Shown here one piece after another: positions 1-9,300 of a stretch of DNA of 33,422 nt; the stretch's first letter is position 1, and each line of letters opens with the position of its first letter. The position numbers were made by a program, and so were the translations under genes. The DNA is from Myxococcota bacterium. GTDB lineage: Bacteria; Myxococcota_A; UBA796; JAJRTE01. The stretch is from positions 1 through 33,422 of the forward strand of contig JAJRTE010000111.1 of the NCBI GenBank assembly GCA_024278455.1, given 5' to 3'. The notes beneath the pieces were generated by a model. It was not told where the DNA came from and searched no databases. It saw nothing but the letters and a program-made list of their open reading frames with translations.

Positions 1-871
1 CACGATCCAGAAAGGGTGTGACAACCGCTGTGCCTATTGCATCGTGCCCGAGACACGTGGGGCCGAAGTGAGTCGGCCGCCCATGGAGATCGTGTCCGAA
101 GTCGAGGCCCTTGCGGCTCGAGGGGTCAAGGAGGTGACGCTTCTGGGTCAGAACGTCAACGCTTATGGACGCAAGGCACGGTTCGGGATGACCTTTCCTG
201 AACTCCTACATCGCGTGACGGAGGTGGACGGCATCGAGCGGATCCGGTTCACGACGTCGCACCCGCGTGACCTGTCTTCAGAACTCGTGCAGGCCTACGC
301 GGAGCTGCCCAAACTGTGTCCGCATATTCATCTCCCGATCCAATCGGGCTCCTCGCGCATTCTCGCGCGGATGGGCAGGGGATACACTCGAGAAACCTAC
401 CTGGAGCGGGTTGCCGCGCTGCGGTCGGCGGTCGCCGGTATCGGTATCACGACCGATTTCATTGTCGGTTTTCCCGGAGAAACGGAGCGGGATTTCGAGG
501 AAACGCTGTCGGTTCTCGAGGAGGTTCGATTCGACGCCTCCTTCTCGTTCGCCTTTTCCCCTCGCCCCGGCACCCGTGCGGCGCGGGAAAAGGAGAACGT
601 TTCCCCGGCGGAGAGAACGCGCCGCTTGGCCCGCCTGCAAGCGGTTCAGCGGGCGATAAGCGAGGAGAACAACCGCAGGCAGGTTGGATTGCGAACTGTG
701 GTCCTGGTAGACGGTCCAAGTCGGCAGAGCCAAAGGGAGGTGGCAGGCCGAACGCCGGAGAATCGCACGGTGAACTTCGCGGGCAGTCCAAACCTGGCCG
801 GTCGGATCCTGCCGGTCCGAATAATAGGTTCGAGCGTGAATTCGTTGCGTGGCGAGCCCATTTCCAGCTAG
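1..871 (+). CDS. miaB: tRNA-2-methylthio-N6-dimethylallyladenosine synthase MiaB (3' part, start outside window)
   Basis: Radical SAM methylthiotransferase that converts i6A37 to ms2i6A37 in tRNAs reading UNN codons. The reading frame is open from base 2, so the N-terminal MTTase domain lies upstream of the window. The first visible residues hold the radical SAM cluster motif CDNRCAYC (CX3CX2C, codons at 17, 29 and 38). Next come GQNVNAYG, TSHPRD, the HIHLPIQSGSS stretch and FIVGFPGET, all standard for the MiaB/RimO/MtaB family. The FSPRPGT motif and a C-terminal TRAM-like beta domain (roughly the last 65 residues, ending in NSLRGEP) favour MiaB over RimO. It is followed closely by a bifunctional-nuclease-domain gene on the same strand, probably co-transcribed. 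Family assignment is firm; MiaB rather than MtaB is likely. Confidence 0.93.
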   Translation, partial: TIQKGCDNRCAYCIVPETRGAEVSRPPMEIVSEVEALAARGVKEVTLLGQNVNAYGRKARFGMTFPELLHRVTEVDGIERIRFTTSHPRDLSSELVQAYAELPKLCPHIHLPIQSGSSRILARMGRGYTRETYLERVAALRSAVAGIGITTDFIVGFPGETERDFEETLSVLEEVRFDASFSFAFSPRPGTRAAREKENVSPAERTRRLARLQAVQRAISEENNRRQVGLRTVVLVDGPSRQSQREVAGRTPENRTVNFAGSPNLAGRILPVRIIGSSVNSLRGEPISS

Positions 872-992
872 AATGGATCTACGTGATCTTGTGGATTGCA
901 ACCCGTGTCCTGGGTGGGTCTCGAGGCGCCGAGTGGTTGGAGGTACCAGGGGTCTGTGCGGTGACTCTGGCCAGGACAGCTCCGAGGTGGTC

Positions 993-1505
993 ATGAGCAT
1001 CGAAATGACAGTGGCTGGTCTGGGTATCGATCCCATGAGCAGCGCGCCGGTACTCGTTCTCACCGATTCCGAGCAAGACCAAGAGCTTCTTGTCGCCATC
1101 GGCCTCGTGGAAGCCTCCGCCATCGCCATGGAACTGGAGCAGGTACGTACTCCGCGCCCCCTTACCCACGACCTCTTGTGCTCGGTCATCCGCTCCCTGG
1201 AGGCCCACTTGCTCGCCGTGGAGGTGACCGAATGCAAAAACGACATCTACCATGCCAGCCTCCTGCTGAGTCAGGGTGACCGGCAGGTGCGGGTGGACGC
1301 ACGCACCTCGGACGCCATCGCGGTGGCTCTCCGGATGAAGTGTCCGATCCTGGTGTCAGAGAAGCTCCTGACCGAAAGCGTTGTCGCAAACAAACAGAAA
1401 GACAATGGGCATGGCGAGGATAGCCAAACCGCCGCAGACGGCGCCCGGTGGGCCGAACTCCTGTCACATCTGCCCAAGGCCGACAGCGGCGAATACATCA
1501 TGTAG
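993..1505 (+). CDS. bifunctional nuclease (BFN/DUF151) domain protein
   Basis: A 170-residue protein of the BFN family (DUF151, the fold of Thermotoga TM0160), whose members are described as small nucleases or stress-linked proteins; the true role in bacteria is unclear. The family pattern is visible from the start: MTVAGLGIDP near the N-terminus, then a V-L-V-L strand, ELLVAIGLVEASAIAMELE, RPLTHDLL, and the conserved DARTSDAIAVALRMKCPILV near residues 105-125. The start at 993 is chosen because family proteins begin right before the GLGxDP motif and because GAGGTGG lies just upstream. In-frame ATGs at 849 and 873 would add 40-48 residues unlike the family and overlap miaB. The last 45 residues are polar and poorly conserved. 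Nuclease activity is a family statement, not visible here. Confidence 0.85.
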   Translation: MSIEMTVAGLGIDPMSSAPVLVLTDSEQDQELLVAIGLVEASAIAMELEQVRTPRPLTHDLLCSVIRSLEAHLLAVEVTECKNDIYHASLLLSQGDRQVRVDARTSDAIAVALRMKCPILVSEKLLTESVVANKQKDNGHGEDSQTAADGARWAELLSHLPKADSGEYIM

Positions 1506-1508
1506 CCC

Positions 1509-2063
1509 ATGTGTTGCACATTCCCGCTCCTGTCACATCGCCCGCAACTCCACCCATCCGTGTACATCGCACCGACCGCCGTGCTGATCGGCGACCTGGA
1601 GATAGGCGCTGATTCCAGCGTCTGGTACCAGGCGATCATCCGCGCGGACGTGAATACCATCCGCATCGGCTGCCGCACGAACATCCAGGACTTTTGCATG
1701 ATCCACGTCTCGACGGACACATATCCCACGGTCGTCGGGGATGATGTGACCCTCGGCCACCGCGTAACGCTGCATGGCTGCACCGTCGGAAACCGCGTCC
1801 TCGTCGGGATGGGCGCCATCGTCCTGGACGGCGCTGTGATCGGGGACGACTGCATCATTGGCGCCGGCTCCCTGGTCACCGGAGGCACGATCGTCCCGCC
1901 GGGAAGCCTGGCCATGGGCTCGCCGGCTCGAGTCCGGCGGCCTCTGTCGGCCGAAGAAAGACAGTCCCTTGTCAGATCCGCAGTGCACTACGTCGCTCTC
2001 GCCCAGGCCCATGCCCGGCACAGGCCCATCGAACGCGGCAGAGGGGAGCCGCAGCGTCATTGA
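1509..2063 (+). CDS. gamma-carbonic-anhydrase-like hexapeptide-repeat protein (YrdA/PaaY/CaiE type)
   Basis: A 184-residue left-handed beta-helix protein of the gamma-carbonic anhydrase-like family, predicted to form a trimer with metal sites between subunits. Hexapeptide-type turns run from about residue 20 to 150, for example VLIGDLEIGADSSV, ILVGMGAIVLDGAVIGDDC and LVTGGTIVPPGSLAMGSPAR. The three metal ligands of the family are present: His66 (in MIHV) and His84 and His89 (in LGHRVTLHG), with Arg45, Asp47, Gln60 and Asp61 in the usual places. The protein lacks the extended acidic loop of Cam, so it is closer to the small YrdA/PaaY type, where carbonic anhydrase activity varies. It starts 3 bases after the preceding stop without a clear ribosome site, suggesting reinitiation in an operon with the BFN gene. 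Confidence 0.9.
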   Translation: MCCTFPLLSHRPQLHPSVYIAPTAVLIGDLEIGADSSVWYQAIIRADVNTIRIGCRTNIQDFCMIHVSTDTYPTVVGDDVTLGHRVTLHGCTVGNRVLVGMGAIVLDGAVIGDDCIIGAGSLVTGGTIVPPGSLAMGSPARVRRPLSAEERQSLVRSAVHYVALAQAHARHRPIERGRGEPQRH

Positions 2064-2192
2064 CTTCTCGCACGCGAGTCGATAGAGTCCAGCCGATCCT
2101 GCAGGTCCGGTCCGCCCGCCGGCCTGCCGTGCCGGTTGGAGCCTGGCTGCCCCGCCGGCGAGCGTCCTCATCGGGCTACCAGGAGGGAAACC

Positions 2193-2960
2193 ATGAACGT
2201 GAGTGATTTGAAGGTCATCGTGACAGGTGCCGCCTCTGGCATGGGGCGCCACTTCGCCCTCGAGCTGGCGCGGGAAGGCGCGGATGTCATCGCCTGCGAC
2301 ATCGACGGCGCGGGCCTTGCAGACTTGGCCGAAGCGTCTGACGGGGCGAGCGGAACGCTGGGCACGGTCAGGGCCAATGTCGCCGTGGAATCCGACGTGG
2401 TGTCCATGGTTCAGCACGCCACCGACAAGCTGGGATACATCAACGGGCTCATCAACAATGCCGGGATCTTCCGCGATCACCTCCTGGTCAAGGTGGACAA
2501 GAAGACCGGGACACTCAAAAAGCTGCCGCTCGACCTCTGGCAGGCCGTCATCGACGTGGACCTCACCGGACCCTTCCTGTGCACTCGAGAAGTCGCCGCA
2601 CAGATGATCGAGAACGGTGTCAGGCCGGGCGTGATAATCGGGATTTCGTCCATATCCCGGCACGGCAACCCGGGGCAGTCCAACTACTCGGCAGCAAAGG
2701 CTGGCCTGGTCGCAGACACGAAGCTCTGGGCCGCCGAACTGGCACGCTACGGCATCCGCACCGGGGCCATCGCGCCGGGGTTCGTGGACACGCCGATCTT
2801 GCAGGCCATGCGGCCGGAGATGCTGGAGAAGCTGCTGTCAGGCGTTCCCGTCCGGCGACTGGGCACGCCACAGGAAATCTACCAGGGGATCAAGTTCATC
2901 GTGGAGTGCGACTATTTCACTGGCAAGGTTATCGAGATCGATGGCGGGCTGACGATCTGA
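2193..2960 (+). CDS. short-chain dehydrogenase/reductase (FabG-like)
   Basis: A 255-residue classical SDR, an NAD(P)-dependent oxidoreductase acting on an alcohol or ketone. The Rossmann motif TGAASGMG is at residues 11-18 and NNAG at 88-91. The catalytic set is Ser152, Tyr165 and Lys169 (YSAAK), and the C-terminus ends in the usual EIDGGLTI. Asp36 at the end of the second strand favours NAD(H) over NADP(H). The start at 2193 has a perfect AGGAGG (2181-2186) at good spacing; longer in-frame starts lack this and would add unrelated residues. FabG, hydroxyacyl-CoA dehydrogenase or another alcohol dehydrogenase are all possible; the neighbours do not decide. It converges with the next gene, leaving only seven bases between the stops. 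Confidence 0.9.
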   Translation: MNVSDLKVIVTGAASGMGRHFALELAREGADVIACDIDGAGLADLAEASDGASGTLGTVRANVAVESDVVSMVQHATDKLGYINGLINNAGIFRDHLLVKVDKKTGTLKKLPLDLWQAVIDVDLTGPFLCTREVAAQMIENGVRPGVIIGISSISRHGNPGQSNYSAAKAGLVADTKLWAAELARYGIRTGAIAPGFVDTPILQAMRPEMLEKLLSGVPVRRLGTPQEIYQGIKFIVECDYFTGKVIEIDGGLTI

Positions 2961-2967
2961 CGATATG

Positions 2968-3855
2968 TCAACCAAGCCCTGCTCGCGCTTCGTCGAGAAG
3001 CTCGAGGAGCGGTAGATCCCAGGCGTCGTCCCCGAGCGCCTGGAACGCCTTGTCGAGTCCGGAGGGACACAGGCTCATTTCGTGGCATAGCCATGCGTGC
3101 AGGGGACCGAACATGGCCCACCACCGGTAAAACCACGTGTCGTGGTACCTCTTGAACTCCTCCCACAAGGCACGGTCGTCCTCGTTGTGCTCGGCGATGG
3201 CCGCCGCGAGTTCTCGAGCAACGCCTGTCGACTCCGCCAGGTGGCGCCGGCGGAACGCCTCGGCAATGAGAAGCGCCGCTTCCAGGTTCCGCCACCCTTC
3301 CGCCTCCTCGCCACGCAAGGTGGATTTCAGGGCGGCCGCGAGGAACCAGACCATGGCCTGAAACCTCAGCACACATTCCATGTCGTCGGAGGGGTAGTCA
3401 TCTCTGCATGCCACGGCGATTCGGGCCCGCGCGAGCCTGGCCCTGGTCCGGCCATCGACCCAGGGCAACAGGTCCTCGGTTTCGAGATACGTTCGCAGCG
3501 AGCCGAACAGGCGCAACAGGTGCGACTCGTATCGCGCGACAAGGTCCATCCAGGCCACGGACAGCGCTTCGCTCAGCAGTCCGGCCAGCGTGCGTTCGTC
3601 CGATTCCCGGTCGGAAAGGTGACCCAACACGGCCAGCAGACCGTCGCGTGCACCCACCGTGCAACTTCCCCCGCACGACCCCAGCCGGGCACTGCTCATG
3701 CCACAGGCTGGCATCTCCGTCACGAGCCCGGCCAGAACCCGGCCAAAGGCATCCATGCCTGCCCGGAAACCCGATTGCTCGCCAGTCAATCGCTGAAACG
3801 CCTGGGCAAACAGTGGCCCCAGCCCTCTTGCCCTGTCCGAGGTTGCTGTCATCAT
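2968..3855 (-). CDS. conserved-looking protein of unknown function, 295 aa
   Basis: Not recognised. The protein is mostly alpha-helical by eye, with leucine- and alanine-rich stretches and a cysteine/glycine-rich element near residue 60 (GSCGGSC). The tail is rich in Trp, Tyr, Phe and His (FYRWWAMFGPLHAWLCHE). There is no signal peptide and no clear transmembrane segment, so it is probably cytoplasmic. Two adjacent ATGs (3855 and 3852) follow a GAGAGG ribosome-site candidate; the frame stays open further upstream to 3966, but that extension is arginine- and proline-rich and unconvincing. Codon bias has the GC-rich third positions of its neighbours, which supports a real gene. It is transcribed divergently from the DsbA-like lipoprotein gene and converges on the SDR gene. 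Confidence 0.7.
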   Translation of the reverse strand: MMTATSDRARGLGPLFAQAFQRLTGEQSGFRAGMDAFGRVLAGLVTEMPACGMSSARLGSCGGSCTVGARDGLLAVLGHLSDRESDERTLAGLLSEALSVAWMDLVARYESHLLRLFGSLRTYLETEDLLPWVDGRTRARLARARIAVACRDDYPSDDMECVLRFQAMVWFLAAALKSTLRGEEAEGWRNLEAALLIAEAFRRRHLAESTGVARELAAAIAEHNEDDRALWEEFKRYHDTWFYRWWAMFGPLHAWLCHEMSLCPSGLDKAFQALGDDAWDLPLLELLDEARAGLG

Positions 3856-3989
3856 CCTCTCGCCATCCGCGAGCCGCGCGGGTCCTCGCCATCCGGCACG
3901 ATCGCCGGGGGCTCCCCGGACCCGCGGCACACGGAAATAGGTAACGGTTCCATCCCCCCTTGACAAACCCGGACACGGAAGTTGCCTTC

Positions 3990-4003
3990 GAATTTCGAAA
4001 TTC
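3990..4003. promoter_or_regulatory. perfect 14-bp palindrome between divergent genes (possible operator)
   Basis: GAATTTCGAAATTC reads identically on both strands. It is AT-rich in a GC-rich region and lies between the divergent genes starting at 3855 (-) and 4124 (+), just upstream of a possible -35 element at 4006. A dimeric regulator could bind here; none is encoded next to it. Confidence 0.4.
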
Positions 4004-4005
4004 CC

Positions 4006-4034
4006 TTGTGTCCGACCCGCTTCTCCGGTACCAT
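4006..4034 (+). promoter_or_regulatory. possible sigma70-type promoter for the DsbA-like lipoprotein gene
   Basis: TTGTGT (4006-4011), a 17-base spacer, and TACCAT (4029-4034). The match to consensus is only moderate (3/6 and 4/6). The position, about 90 bases before the start codon, and the palindrome immediately upstream make it plausible. Confidence 0.35.
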
Positions 4035-4123
4035 GTCACCCCGTTCCATGAGCGCGCTTCAGGGAGGTGGCCGACTTTGCTCGAGTCACCCAACACAATC
4101 AGGCCAACCCAGGGATTACACGC

Positions 4124-5299
4124 ATGAAAACCAAAAGACCAATTGTCGCACTGTCCGTTGTCTTCGCCACGTTTCTCCTCACGACAGGGTGCCAGCAGCC
4201 GGCGACCGGAAATGGCGGTGGTTCCACCCACGATGCGGCGGGGGCGAGCCAACCCGCCGAGAAAGTCACCGCGCACATCGCGAAGATCGACTACACGACC
4301 GACCTGAGCGATGGCGAGAAGAACACCGTGGTCGCCACCGTCGACGGGCAGCCCATCACGATGGGAGAACTCCTCGACCAGGTCGGGTCCGAGCTGTTCA
4401 AGCACTACACCGATGCAGCGAACAAGGAGTATTCTATCAAGAAGAACGGTCTGGAGACCATGATCGAAGACCGGTTGCTCGAGAAGGAGGCCGCGAAACG
4501 AGGTATCTCCAAGGAGGAACTTCTCAAGCAGGAAGTGAATGACAAGGTGGGGGATCCGACCGAGCAGGACCTGAAGGACTTCTTCAAGGAAAACCGCCGT
4601 CGATTCCCTCCCAGCATGACCTTCGACCAGGTCAAGTCCCGGCTCCAGGACGTCTGGTCCAGCAGGCAGACAGCGAAGACTCGGGCCGAATTCATCGACG
4701 GCCTCAAAAAGAAGGCGAACGTCGAGATTTCACTGCCATTCCCGGACCTGCCCACCATCGACGTGTCCGCCGACGATGACGCGGTACGAGGCAACAAGAA
4801 TGCGCCGGTTACCATCATCGAATTCTCGGACTATCAGTGTCCCTACTGCAAGCGCAACAGCGAAACGATGAAGCAGATCGAAGAGGAATACGGTGACAAG
4901 GTCGCCATCGTGTTCAGGGACTTCCCGCTACAGTTCCACAAGCAGGCACAGAAGGCCGCAGAGGCTGCCGAGTGCGCCGGGGACCAGGGGAAGTACTGGG
5001 AGTTGCATGACTACATGTTCAGCAACCAGGACAAGCTCGCCGTGGACGACCTCAAGGACGCAGCAAAACAGCTCGGCCTCGACTCGAACGCCTTCAATCA
5101 GTGCCTGGACAGCGGCGCCCAAGAGGCCGAGGTCCAGGCCGACGTCCGGGCGGGAGAAGCGCTCGGCATCAGGGGCACCCCCATCGTTTTCGTCAACGGC
5201 AAGATGATCAATGGCGCCCGTCCGTTCGATTCGTTCAAACAGATCATCGACGCGGAACTCGCGAAGGCTTCCGAGAAAAAACCCGGCCCGGCGAAGTAG
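4124..5299 (+). CDS. lipoprotein with SurA-N-like chaperone region and DsbA-like thioredoxin domain
   Basis: A 391-residue predicted periplasmic lipoprotein. The signal peptide is MKTKRPIVALSVVFATFLL followed by the lipobox LTTGC, giving lipidated Cys23. Residues about 65-200 resemble the N-terminal helical part of SurA/PpiC chaperones (VATVDGQPITMGELL, then IEDRLLEKEAAKRGIS), but no parvulin rotamase domain follows. Residues about 215-385 form a DsbA/DsbG-type thioredoxin fold with the active site CPYC at 239-242 and the cis-proline loop GTP at Pro353. CPYC and the DsbA-like insertion suggest a thiol oxidase or disulfide isomerase acting on secreted proteins. The start at 4124 is chosen because it begins the signal peptide; a longer in-frame start at 4067 would bury it. 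The two-part design suggests capture of unfolded substrates before disulfide exchange (inference). Confidence 0.88.
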   Translation: MKTKRPIVALSVVFATFLLTTGCQQPATGNGGGSTHDAAGASQPAEKVTAHIAKIDYTTDLSDGEKNTVVATVDGQPITMGELLDQVGSELFKHYTDAANKEYSIKKNGLETMIEDRLLEKEAAKRGISKEELLKQEVNDKVGDPTEQDLKDFFKENRRRFPPSMTFDQVKSRLQDVWSSRQTAKTRAEFIDGLKKKANVEISLPFPDLPTIDVSADDDAVRGNKNAPVTIIEFSDYQCPYCKRNSETMKQIEEEYGDKVAIVFRDFPLQFHKQAQKAAEAAECAGDQGKYWELHDYMFSNQDKLAVDDLKDAAKQLGLDSNAFNQCLDSGAQEAEVQADVRAGEALGIRGTPIVFVNGKMINGARPFDSFKQIIDAELAKASEKKPGPAK

Positions 5300-5329
5300 A
5301 AGGGCAGGAATGACCAGCACGAAAAGGTA

Positions 5330-5344
5330 GGGGCGCTCCGCCCC
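5330..5344. other. GC hairpin between convergent genes
   Basis: GGGGCG and CGCCCC pair around a three-base loop in the 59-base gap between the convergent stops at 5299 and 5359. No T-run follows on either strand, so it is at best a weak or bidirectional terminator. Confidence 0.25.
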
Positions 5345-5358
5345 CGGATGGCCCGCGG

Positions 5359-6168
5359 CTATTCGATTTCGCAGAGCTTGGCAGCAAAATCGCCTTCGAT
5401 CTTTCCGGCGTCGTTGCCATCCATGTCTTCCAACCCGCCCGAGTATTCCACCACGACCTTCGTATCTCCTTTTGCCTTGATCGTGGCCTCTCCCCCATCG
5501 GCACTCCACGTGTCCAGGGTGCTGTCCATGGCATCCCAGATATCATCGAAGGCCGTCGCCATCTGGTCGGCGTCGAGCGACTTGCAAGCCTCCTCGTCCC
5601 AGGCGTCCGCAACCGGGGCGTATGGATTGCCGAAATAGTAGCTCATGACAAGGTCGAAGCCGTCCTCGGACGATGAGGCGTCGGTATCGTAGGTCACCTC
5701 CTCCTCGGGGAAGATGTTGTAGTCATCCTCATTCCAGAAGGAGGCCACGAGGAAGTGGTCACCCTCTTCGACGAAAGTGTCATACAGTTCGGTCATGCCA
5801 TTCAAATAGACAGTCTGCGCCTCACATAGATCGTTGAGCGCAGCGTTGATGGCATCTACGTAGTTGGGGTTGGTCCAGTCGAACAACGCCTCGTTGAAAT
5901 CGTCCCAGGCGGCCGCGTAGTCATCTTCCAGCGCGTATTGCTGTGGAAGCAACTCCTGGAGATCCTTGCAGAGTCCCCCGCGGTTGGCGAGCATGACATA
6001 ATACCCGTCCCCGCCGGCTTCCGTGTCGTGGACCAGCACGGCGGACTTGACAGAGCCAAATCCCTCGTCGAATTTCTCTTCATCCAGAGTGACGGTCCCA
6101 TCGGAACAGGCCACCACGCCCGCCAGAAGGGGCACGACGGCCACAGCCAGTGCGTGTCGATACAACAA
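5359..6168 (-). CDS. acidic predicted lipoprotein of unknown function
   Basis: A 269-residue predicted lipoprotein. TTG at 6168 is chosen as start: GGAGGAG lies five bases upstream, and translation from there gives a short basic signal peptide (LYRHALAVAVVPLLAGVVAC) with a VVAC lipobox and lipidated cysteine near residue 20. The longer in-frame reading upstream to 6282 lacks these features and would run through the promoter. The mature part is strikingly acidic, with many Asp and Glu and repeated aromatic residues (DDYAAAWDDFNEALFDW, EEDYDTDASSSED-like stretches). A few cysteines (GGLCKDL, LNDLCEA, EEACKSL, AKLCEIE) could form disulfides. No known domain is recognised. A plausible sigma70 promoter lies 80 bases upstream. 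Confidence 0.8.
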   Translation of the reverse strand: MLYRHALAVAVVPLLAGVVACSDGTVTLDEEKFDEGFGSVKSAVLVHDTEAGGDGYYVMLANRGGLCKDLQELLPQQYALEDDYAAAWDDFNEALFDWTNPNYVDAINAALNDLCEAQTVYLNGMTELYDTFVEEGDHFLVASFWNEDDYNIFPEEEVTYDTDASSSEDGFDLVMSYYFGNPYAPVADAWDEEACKSLDADQMATAFDDIWDAMDSTLDTWSADGGEATIKAKGDTKVVVEYSGGLEDMDGNDAGKIEGDFAAKLCEIE

Positions 6169-6247
6169 TGTGTCTCCTCCTCTCTGCTCGGTGAATCCCG
6201 CAGCGCCGGACAGGCAACATGCCGCCTGCGAACGCCACGATTGGGCC

Positions 6248-6276
6248 AGGATAGCGCGGCTTCTCCGCAGAATCAA
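6248..6276 (-). promoter_or_regulatory. sigma70-type promoter for the acidic lipoprotein gene
   Basis: On the minus strand, TTGATT (6276-6271), a 17-base spacer and TATCCT (6253-6248). Both boxes match four of six or better. The expected transcript start is about 75 bases before the TTG start codon at 6168, which supports the short start. Confidence 0.55.
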
Positions 6277-6324
6277 CCGCATGACAATCGTAAGGCGTGG
6301 AGCCGGCAGCGATCGCCCTGTTCG

Positions 6325-9300
6325 CTACGGTTGTTCTCGAGTCGTCGAATCGAGGTTTTCCTGGAGACTGCGCAGGAGCCGGCGAGCTTCTCTCCCCGCG
6401 GCACCATAGAGATCCAGGTGGATCACGGTGCGAAGTTCAGCCTCCGCTTTCTGCTTTTTGTCGAGGGCGGCATAGACCCTCCCCAGGGCGAGATGTGCGT
6501 CGGCCGAACGGGGATCGAGTTGAACGGCGCTCTCCAAGGCACGAAGGGCATCAGCGAGGCGTCCCTCCCGTTCGTAGTGCAGGCCTTGCCCCAGATAGAC
6601 ACGAGCCGCGCCGGGGTCGGTACGGGTCGCACGCGCGAGGGTGGTGCCGAAAGTCGTATCGCCGGTCTCGCCTCCACCCAAGGCCTGCTCGTAGGGATCG
6701 TCGGATGGGGAGGACGGGGGCCGACTCGAAGAGGGCATGTCTGGAAGGGATGCGTCGTGCGGCCGGGTGGGAACCGATACGGGCAGACGAGACGGCGCCC
6801 GGGCGGCACCGAAAGAGACCGCGTCGTGCTGTGTCACGGATTCATGCTGTTCCGGAGGCCTTGGCTGCGCGGCCAGCAGGATGCTTGCAGCCTCCGGCGC
6901 CGATTCTTCGCGGGCAGCTCGAGGCTTCGGTGTGCCTGCTGCCCCCTCACGCACACCGGAATGGCCGGACGAATCGCCTCCCTGCACAGGGCGCTTCTGC
7001 ACCGAAGGCTGGCCGGCTTTCGTCTCCGTTTTCGCTCCTGCCGGTGTCTCCTCGACGGCCGTCCCCTGTTCGCCGAACCGACTCCCGACTGTCGGATGTG
7101 GTTGCCCCGGCGGGGCCACTGCCGCAGCGCCGGGTTCCGGCGACGGCGTCTCGACGGCTGCACGATGTCCTTCGATGGCCGGCGTTCCGGACGACAGCAC
7201 CACCGCCATCGGTTCTGTCGCTGCCTTTCCCGGCCCGGTTGCTCCGGCCACGCGGGTCCCGCCCCCCCCGGCCGCCGAATCAACCTTCCCGGCGGGCGGC
7301 CAGTAGACCAGGAGAACCACGCCACACACGATGGCCGCAATGGCTGCGACCCAGTACCAGGCCCGCCTTCGCCCGCCTCTGGTGCCTTGCTCGAGATTAA
7401 TGAGGCTTTCCAGCACGCTCAACGCCGATCTACCATCCGGCCCAACGAATCCGGGCGTATCGCTCACGATGCTGGAGAGCAGTCGGCGCGCCTCCGGATA
7501 GGCATGGCTCGAGATACATGCCACGGCTTCGTTGTACCGGGCAGTCAGCAGGCGCTGCGTTCTCAGTTCGTTCAGCCTGGCCTCGAGTTCTTCGGACAGA
7601 CTCTCGGCCAAGTGTTCCTCGAGCAGCGACTCCGCGCGGTCGAGATCGCCCTTGCGGCACAGTTCGTCGAGTTGCTCCTCGATGACGACCAGGCGGCGGG
7701 ACTCGGTGCGCCCGATACCTGCCTGGAGCCTCTCGAGCAGCGTTGCGGGAACGCTGTCGCCCTCGAGCCCGGCGGCCTCGACGGTGTTTGCTGCGGCGCG
7801 ATACAATTCCTCGGCCCGTGCCGGGTTGAACCGTTCAGCGCGTTCCGCTTCGTCGAGTAGCGGCCCCAGGTGGCGTACCCAGGCTTGGGTTGGCGAAGCG
7901 AGCTGCCGCCGGAGCAACGAAAAGAGTGCCCCGGCATCCGAGTGGGCGCGCCGGGTCATCTCCTCCAAGGCGTTCAACAATGATGTCTGGACATCCGAAA
8001 GCTCCGCCCGCTGTTCGGTGCTCAGTGCACCGAGGGCGGCGGCGGCCTCGAGGGGGCGGCCATCTTTGAGCAGTCGGCGAATGCGGAGTACCCGGCCGCC
8101 CCGTTTTCGGGCCTGGAGTTCGGGATGGTCGGGCAGCGCGCGCAGCGCCGCCTCCATCACCTGGTGCCAGGTTGCCTCGTCGGACTCCACCTCGTCCAGC
8201 CATCGCAGGTAGATCTCTGCCGCACCGCTTTGGGCAACATCCCCGGCGGTTTCCGGCATCGATCTCAGCACGTCCAACGCCTGGGAGAACTGTCGATTCT
8301 CCGTCAGGGTGCGAGACAGGCCCAGGGTTGCCTCCACGTGGCCGGGTCGTAGCGCCAGCGCGTGCCGGTAAGACGCGATGGCGACTTCGTACTGGCCCTG
8401 GAGGAAGGAGTTCAACCCCAGTTGCAGCAGTCTTTCAAACTCTGATACCGAGCCGTCCAGGGCGGGGTTCGCTTTTCTGCCCGGGGCTTTTTCGCGGAGC
8501 GGCCTCCTGGCGGTCCGACCGATCCCCCGCTCCTTCGGACCGCGGGCGCCGCCGCCCGGTCCTCCCTCATCGGGCTCTCCTTCGCCGTCCGAGGATGGGT
8601 CGCCGTCGAACGTGTCCGACCTTTGCACTTCGCTCCTGTGCTCCGCCGCCCACCACAGCGCTTCGACCGTGTCCTCCGGGTACGTCTCTCCATTGTCGTC
8701 ATCGACGACGGCTTCGTGCACGCATTCGTCTTTCCGGCGGCCCTCGCCAGTGGAGATGGCGTTGCGTTCGGGCAGGCGAACGCACTGCTGCGCGACCCAT
8801 CTGCGAAAGAGGTCTGCAACGAATACGAGATCTCCTGATTGGAGACGGCGGATGACCTGCTGTGCCCGCAGTCCCTCGAGCGCCCCCTGGATCCGCTCTG
8901 CCGGGACGCCGGCGAACGGGGTGCCCATCGCCTCCTGCAGCAGGGAGGGGTCGATCGACGAACGCCCTTCACCGGCGCGTATCGCGGCCCTGACGAGTTC
9001 CTGCTCCAACGGCTCGAGGCCGTCCCAGATCCAGGCGAACACTTCGGCCCTTTCTTCCAGCACCCGCGGCACGGTGGCCATGACTTCGAGAAGGCCGACC
9101 GGCTCCGCGGGACCGATTCTCGGTTGCTCGAACAAGGGCGCAGCCAGTGCCTGGAGAAAGTAGGGATGGCCCCCGCTGAGCTGCACGATGGTTCGTTTCG
9201 CAAGGTCGGTGAAGGAACACCGGTGTGCAGCCGGCTCGACGAGCAGACGTTTCGCCGACTCTTCATCCAACACCCCGATATCGCGGGATGGTGCCGACCC

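Noticed and set aside
5938..7860. 640-codon open frame on the plus strand
   Set aside because: Antisense to the STAND ATPase and acidic lipoprotein genes. The product is Arg/Gly/Cys-rich with no domain, a normal shadow of GC-rich coding DNA.
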